The notes beneath the pieces are model-generated. The model searched no databases. It was not told where the DNA came from and saw only the letters and a list, made by a program, of their open reading frames with translations. This document shows, piece after piece, positions 60,772 to 64,000 of a DNA stretch of 64,000 nucleotides. The position numbers and the translations under genes were made by a program. Where the stretch lies: positions 1-64,000 of the forward strand of contig NZ_SMTE01000011.1 in assembly GCF_004357765.1 (NCBI RefSeq), read 5' to 3'. The stretch comes from Pseudomonas putida (GTDB taxonomy: Bacteria > Pseudomonadota > Gammaproteobacteria > Pseudomonadales > Pseudomonadaceae). The stretch's first letter is position 1, and each line of letters begins with the position of its first letter.

Positions 60772-61113
60772 GTGAGAATTCGTGGACAGATTGGTGACTG
60801 GCCGGTGGACCTGACCATCGAGCTCGAGCCTGAAGAGTGGGCACAACTGGGGCGCCCCAGGGATGTACCTGGGGTCGCCGAGGTGCCTGCGGCGACCACG
60901 GCGGCGCCACGCCAGGACGACGGGCAGTGGACGGCAGCGCGTGATCTATTGCGCCAGGCCGGGGAGATGAATGGGCCTGAGCTGCTCGATCGGCTGGAAG
61001 GGCTGGCAGGCAGTACCGCGGCGGGCAAGCGGCTACTGGTGCGGTTGCGCCATAGTGCCGATGTGAAGGTGGAGAGTGGCGTGGATGCGCCGGTGTATCA
61101 CTGGGTGGGGTGA
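60772..61113 (+). CDS. Conserved hypothetical protein, 113 aa
   Basis: GTG start at 60772 (MRIRGQIGDWPVDLTIEL), preceded by AAGGA. A small N-terminal beta-rich part (IGDWPVDLTIELEPEEWAQL), an Ala/Pro linker (residues ~38-50) and a C-terminal helical part with GPELLDRLEGLAGSTAAGKRLLVRLRHS. No signal peptide or known domain. It is divergent from the Zur-type operon and shares the 131-base region with it. Neighbour position is conserved in P. aeruginosa. Function unknown. Confidence 0.75.
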   Translation: MRIRGQIGDWPVDLTIELEPEEWAQLGRPRDVPGVAEVPAATTAAPRQDDGQWTAARDLLRQAGEMNGPELLDRLEGLAGSTAAGKRLLVRLRHSADVKVESGVDAPVYHWVG

Positions 61114-61192
61114 GGTTGACGTTAGTGGCTCGCCACTAGGTTTGCAGGGCGGCGCTCGATATCCGCAACGCCACCCCTCTCCAGCGCACGCC

Positions 61193-62080
61193 TCAGAACA
61201 TCGCCGACGACAACCTGCGACGGTACACGCCCACCAACGGATGATCGCCACCGAGCAGCTCGAACACCTGCAACATGGCCTTCTGCGGCAGCCCGTTCTC
61301 ATAACCTCGATTACGTTGGAACAGCTTCAGCAGCCCATCCAACGCAGCCTCGTATTGCTGGCGCGCCAGTTGCTGAATGCTCAACTGGTAGGCGGCTTCG
61401 TCATCCTGTGGGTTTTGCGCCAAACGGCTCTTCAGGTCGGCGACTTCCGGCAGGCTGGCTGCCTGGCGCAGGAAAGTCAGCTGGGCCTTGGCGCCAGCCA
61501 GGGCGGCCTTGTGCTCATCGCTCTTGACCGCATCGAGTACGGTCTCGGCTTCGCCCAGTTCACCTCGTTCGGCCAGGCAGCGGGCGTACAGGATCAGCCC
61601 TTCGGCATTGCTGTTGTCTTCACCCAGCAGAGCCACCAGCAGCGCCTCGGCCTCGGCGAAGCGGCTCTCGGCGAACAGCGCCTTGGCTTGCTCCAGCGGT
61701 GCGGCGGTCGGCGGCGCGGGCATCTGTACGTGCGGTTCGAGCATCGCCCGAATGGCCGACTCAGGCTGGGCGCCGGCAAACCCATCAACCGGCTGGCCAT
61801 CCTTGAACAGCACCACGGTGGGCAGGCTGCGGATGCCGAACTGGGCAACCACCTGTTGCTCGACATCGCAATTGACCTTGGCCAGCAACAACTCGCCCTG
61901 GTAACCCTCGGCGATTTTCGCCAGCAGCGGCATCAGCGCTTTGCAGGGCGCACACCATTCGGCCCAGAAGTCGACCAGCACCGGCTTGTGAAACGAGTTC
62001 TCGATCACTGCCTGCTGAAAGTTGGCATCGGTGGCATCGAAAATGTACGGGACTTCTTCGCTGTAGGGAGCTTGGCTCAT
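61193..62080 (-). CDS. CnoX/YbbN-type thioredoxin-TPR co-chaperone
   Basis: 295 aa. N-terminal thioredoxin domain (residues ~10-115) with WCAPC (Cys43, Cys46) and cis-Pro in IRSLPTVVLF; then a TPR-like C-terminal half (ALFAESRFAEAEALLVALL). E. coli YbbN has lost the first Cys of the motif; here both are kept, as in the redox-active members. The family protects substrates and passes them to DnaK and GroEL, especially after hypochlorous acid. Start at 62080 preferred to the adjacent ATG 62083 because GAGAG then has normal spacing. Confidence 0.9.
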   Translation of the reverse strand: MSQAPYSEEVPYIFDATDANFQQAVIENSFHKPVLVDFWAEWCAPCKALMPLLAKIAEGYQGELLLAKVNCDVEQQVVAQFGIRSLPTVVLFKDGQPVDGFAGAQPESAIRAMLEPHVQMPAPPTAAPLEQAKALFAESRFAEAEALLVALLGEDNSNAEGLILYARCLAERGELGEAETVLDAVKSDEHKAALAGAKAQLTFLRQAASLPEVADLKSRLAQNPQDDEAAYQLSIQQLARQQYEAALDGLLKLFQRNRGYENGLPQKAMLQVFELLGGDHPLVGVYRRRLSSAMF

Positions 62081-62111
62081 CATGACTCTCGCAAATCCGT
62101 GAATGGCACCA

Positions 62112-62771
62112 CTATAAAGGCTCGCGGCTGGCGTGGTACAGGCTGACCCGGCGGAATTCGTGTGGCTCGGCCAGGTCCGGCAGGGTCAGGGCATCGAGCG
62201 TGCCCAATTGCCGATACAGCGGATGGCTGAAGTCGCGCACCCGCGAGTCCGCCACCAGTGCTTGCCGGCCACGGCCGAGGAAGGCATCGAGCAGTGGCAG
62301 GTTGGCGCGGTCGTAGAGGACGTCGGCCACCAGAATCAGGTCGAAGCGATCGGCCTCGGCGAAAAAGTCGCTGCTGTAGCCAAGCGTCACGCCATTGAGC
62401 GCCGCATTCGCCTGGCACGCTTGCAGAGCCAACGGATCGAGATCGCAGGCCACCACTTCCAGGGCGCCTGCCTGGGCGGCGGCGATGCCGGCAATGCCGG
62501 ATCCTGCACCGAAGTCCAACACCCGCTTACCTTCGACCCAGTGCGGGTGCTCAGCCAGGTAGTGCGCCATGGCCAGCCCGCTGGCCCAGCAGAAGCACCA
62601 GTAGGGCGGTTCTTCGAGGATGCGCCGGGTTTCGTCGCTGCTGAAGGCGCGGTCCATGTTCTGGTCGTCGATCAGCCAGAGTTTCAGGGGGCTTGCAGGC
62701 AGTTCACTGACCACCAGGCGCGCTTCGCCGATCAGGCCAGTGAGGGCCTGTTGCAGGGCGCTGGGGACCAT
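62112..62771 (-). CDS. Class I SAM-dependent methyltransferase
   Basis: 219 aa, ATG 62771 ([19 protein letters not shown]). SAM motif I is VLDFGAGSGIAGIAAAQAGA; acidic motif II is VACDLDPLAL; motif IV (LILVADVLYDRANLPLL) resembles METTL20/ETFB lysine methyltransferases and Nnt1-type enzymes. The substrate is probably a protein lysine, but this is inference. It overlaps the lipoprotein gene by one base and forms an operon with it. Confidence 0.82.
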   Translation of the reverse strand: MVPSALQQALTGLIGEARLVVSELPASPLKLWLIDDQNMDRAFSSDETRRILEEPPYWCFCWASGLAMAHYLAEHPHWVEGKRVLDFGAGSGIAGIAAAQAGALEVVACDLDPLALQACQANAALNGVTLGYSSDFFAEADRFDLILVADVLYDRANLPLLDAFLGRGRQALVADSRVRDFSHPLYRQLGTLDALTLPDLAEPHEFRRVSLYHASREPL

Positions 62772-63223
62772 TATGGGGCTTTCTCGAAACGCAGCGGGCC
62801 GGTGGCCTGGGTCTGGGCCTGGGTGATGCGCAGGGGTGGCAAATGCAGGATCAACTGGCCGGAGCGGCTGGCACGCCCACGCAGTTCGACGCGAGCGCCA
62901 GCCGGAAACGCTTCGGGGTTGAAGCGCAGCTGGTAGGGCAGGGCCTGGCCGGTGCCGGTCAGGTTGCTACTGGCCAACAGGCGCTGCGGGCGGTCTCGCT
63001 CGTCGATCACCAGCAGCGCCAGCTCGACCTCGGCGCCCGCGGGGACCTCCAGCAAGGTGCCGCTCAGTTCGCGTTGGTAGGCAGGTAGCGGACCCAGGGG
63101 CTCGGCTTTTTTCGCCACCTTGGCAGGGCTGGGCGCCGGGGCCTGTTCGGGCTTGGGCCGGTCGCTGCCGCAGGCGGCGAGTAGGCCGGAGAGGCACAGT
63201 ACGACGAGCGCACGAGGCTGCAT
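62771..63223 (-). CDS. YbaY-family lipoprotein
   Basis: 150 aa. Signal peptide with lipobox LLAAC, lipidated Cys18. The mature part has a Lys/Pro/Ala linker (residues ~22-42) and a YbaY (type III secretion pilotin-like) domain with [23 protein letters not shown]. Envelope-associated; function unknown. Stop overlaps the methyltransferase ATG. Confidence 0.85.
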   Translation of the reverse strand: MQPRALVVLCLSGLLAACGSDRPKPEQAPAPSPAKVAKKAEPLGPLPAYQRELSGTLLEVPAGAEVELALLVIDERDRPQRLLASSNLTGTGQALPYQLRFNPEAFPAGARVELRGRASRSGQLILHLPPLRITQAQTQATGPLRFEKAP

Positions 63224-63328
63224 GGAGTCATCCTTAAAGGGCAGATTTATCTGGATGGTAAACCCTTTGTCTTGTCTTGCCAGTGCAATGCGCTACCATG
63301 GCTCTCCCTTTTTTTGTTGCCTGCCACC

Positions 63329-63793
63329 ATGCACTGTCCATTTTGCGGTGCCAACGACACCAAGGTCATCGATTCGCGCCTGGTCGCCGAAGGCGAACAA
63401 GTGCGCCGCCGCCGCGAATGCGTCGCCTGCGGCGAGCGCTTCACCACCTTTGAAACCGCCGAGCTGGTGCTGCCCCGGCTGATCAAGCAGGACGGCACCC
63501 GCCAGCCTTTCGATGAAGACAAACTGCGCGCCGGGATGCAGCGGGCCCTGGAAAAACGCCCGGTCAGTGTCGAGCGCCTGGAAGCGGCGCTGGCGCATAT
63601 CAAGAGCCGCCTGCGCGCCACCGGCGAACGCGAGGTCAAGTCGCTGGTGGTCGGGGAAATGGTCATGGCCGAGCTGCGCAAGCTCGACGAAGTCGCCTAT
63701 ATCCGCTTCGCCTCGGTGTACCGCAGCTTCCGCGACCTTGACGAATTCCGTGAAGAAATCGACCGTCTGGCCCGCGAGCCCGCCAAAGAATGA
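63329..63793 (+). CDS. nrdR: NrdR, ribonucleotide-reductase repressor
   Basis: 154 aa from ATG 63329 ([19 protein letters not shown]). Zinc ribbon Cys3, Cys6, Cys31, Cys34; ATP cone at residues ~49-139 ([19 protein letters not shown]). It senses ATP/dATP and represses nrd genes. The frame upstream to 63272 is not family sequence. Overlaps ribD by four bases, the usual nrdR-ribD arrangement. Confidence 0.97.
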   Translation: MHCPFCGANDTKVIDSRLVAEGEQVRRRRECVACGERFTTFETAELVLPRLIKQDGTRQPFDEDKLRAGMQRALEKRPVSVERLEAALAHIKSRLRATGEREVKSLVVGEMVMAELRKLDEVAYIRFASVYRSFRDLDEFREEIDRLAREPAKE

Positions 63794-64000
63794 GCATGCC
63801 CAGCCAGACCGCGATCCTCGACGCCCACTACATGGCCCGTGCACTGGAACTGGCCCGCAAGGGGGTCTACACCACGCACCCCAACCCGCGTGTGGGCTGC
63901 GTGATCGTGCGCGACGGCGAGGTGGTGGGCGAGGGCTGGCATGTGCGTGCCGGCGAGCCGCATGCCGAGGTGCATGCCCTGCGCCAGGCCGGTGAGCGTG
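63790..64000 (+). CDS. ribD: RibD, riboflavin deaminase/reductase (5' part only)
   Basis: First 70 codons of the riboflavin pathway enzyme. The start ATG 63790 ([22 protein letters not shown]) overlaps the nrdR stop; ATG 63796 is an alternative. The deaminase zinc motif HAEVHAL is at the end of the window. The rest, including the reductase domain, lies beyond the window. Confidence 0.95.
   Translation, partial: MSMPSQTAILDAHYMARALELARKGVYTTHPNPRVGCVIVRDGEVVGEGWHVRAGEPHAEVHALRQAGER

Noticed and set aside
61123-61138. TAGTGG-CTCG-CCACTA hairpin after the 113-aa gene
   Set aside because: Only 6 bp and no T run; too weak to call a terminator.

Overview
The window is a core-genome segment of a Pseudomonas, most likely of the P. 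putida group. The evidence is the high GC, the tRNA-Tyr/Gly/Thr-tuf cluster, the order katA, heme-less ferritin, uvrA, MFS, ssb, the selenoprotein formate dehydrogenase beside selA, selB and selC, and oprG next to a zinc-type ABC operon followed by nrdR and ribD. REP elements of P. putida type support this. The species assignment is inference. No prophage, insertion sequence or CRISPR array is visible.

Layout. (1) 1-2.4 kb: the 3' end of a 5S rRNA with its terminator, then birA, coaX and a small membrane-anchored protein. (2) 2.4-34.5 kb: the translation and transcription supercluster. It holds three tRNAs with the first tuf, tRNA-Trp-secE-nusG, rplKAJL-rpoBC, rpsL-rpsG-fusA with the second tuf, and the S10, spc and alpha operons (rpsJ to rplQ, including secY and rpoA), all on the plus strand. 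Promoters with -35 TTGACA-like and -10 TAGAAT-like boxes, leader hairpins and intrinsic terminators divide it into units. (3) 34.6-41.8 kb: oxidative stress and DNA maintenance (katA, ferritin, uvrA on minus, an MFS transporter, ssb). (4) 42.0-51.2 kb: a selenium module. The formate dehydrogenase alpha gene is read through an in-frame UGA at 42592-42594 with a SECIS-like hairpin just downstream, followed by the beta and gamma subunits, fdhE, a REP pair, selA, selB and tRNA-Sec. Only selD is missing here among the Sec genes. (5) 51.2-56.6 kb: cytoplasmic asparaginase, a sodium/alanine symporter, a divergent XRE-type regulator and two SDR genes, one of which has lost its catalytic Tyr/Lys. (6) 56.7-60.7 kb on minus: oprG with an FNR/ANR-like box, and a four-gene operon (His-rich DUF2796 protein, ABC ATPase, FtsX-like permease, DUF3299 protein) with a Zur-like palindrome upstream. 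(7) 60.7-64 kb: an unknown small gene, a thioredoxin-TPR co-chaperone, a methyltransferase, a YbaY-like lipoprotein, nrdR and the start of ribD.

Working together: region 2 makes the ribosome, RNA polymerase core, elongation factors and Sec translocon in near-stoichiometric operons. Region 4 is self-contained: SelA charges tRNA-Sec, SelB delivers it to the fdh UGA, and FdhE matures the exported enzyme. Region 6 looks like a zinc-starvation transport system. I see no convincing wholly undescribed system. The most interesting leads are the Zur-type operon, the degenerate SDR, the spc-operon leader, the near-identical tuf pair and a REP that supplies the asparaginase C-terminus.
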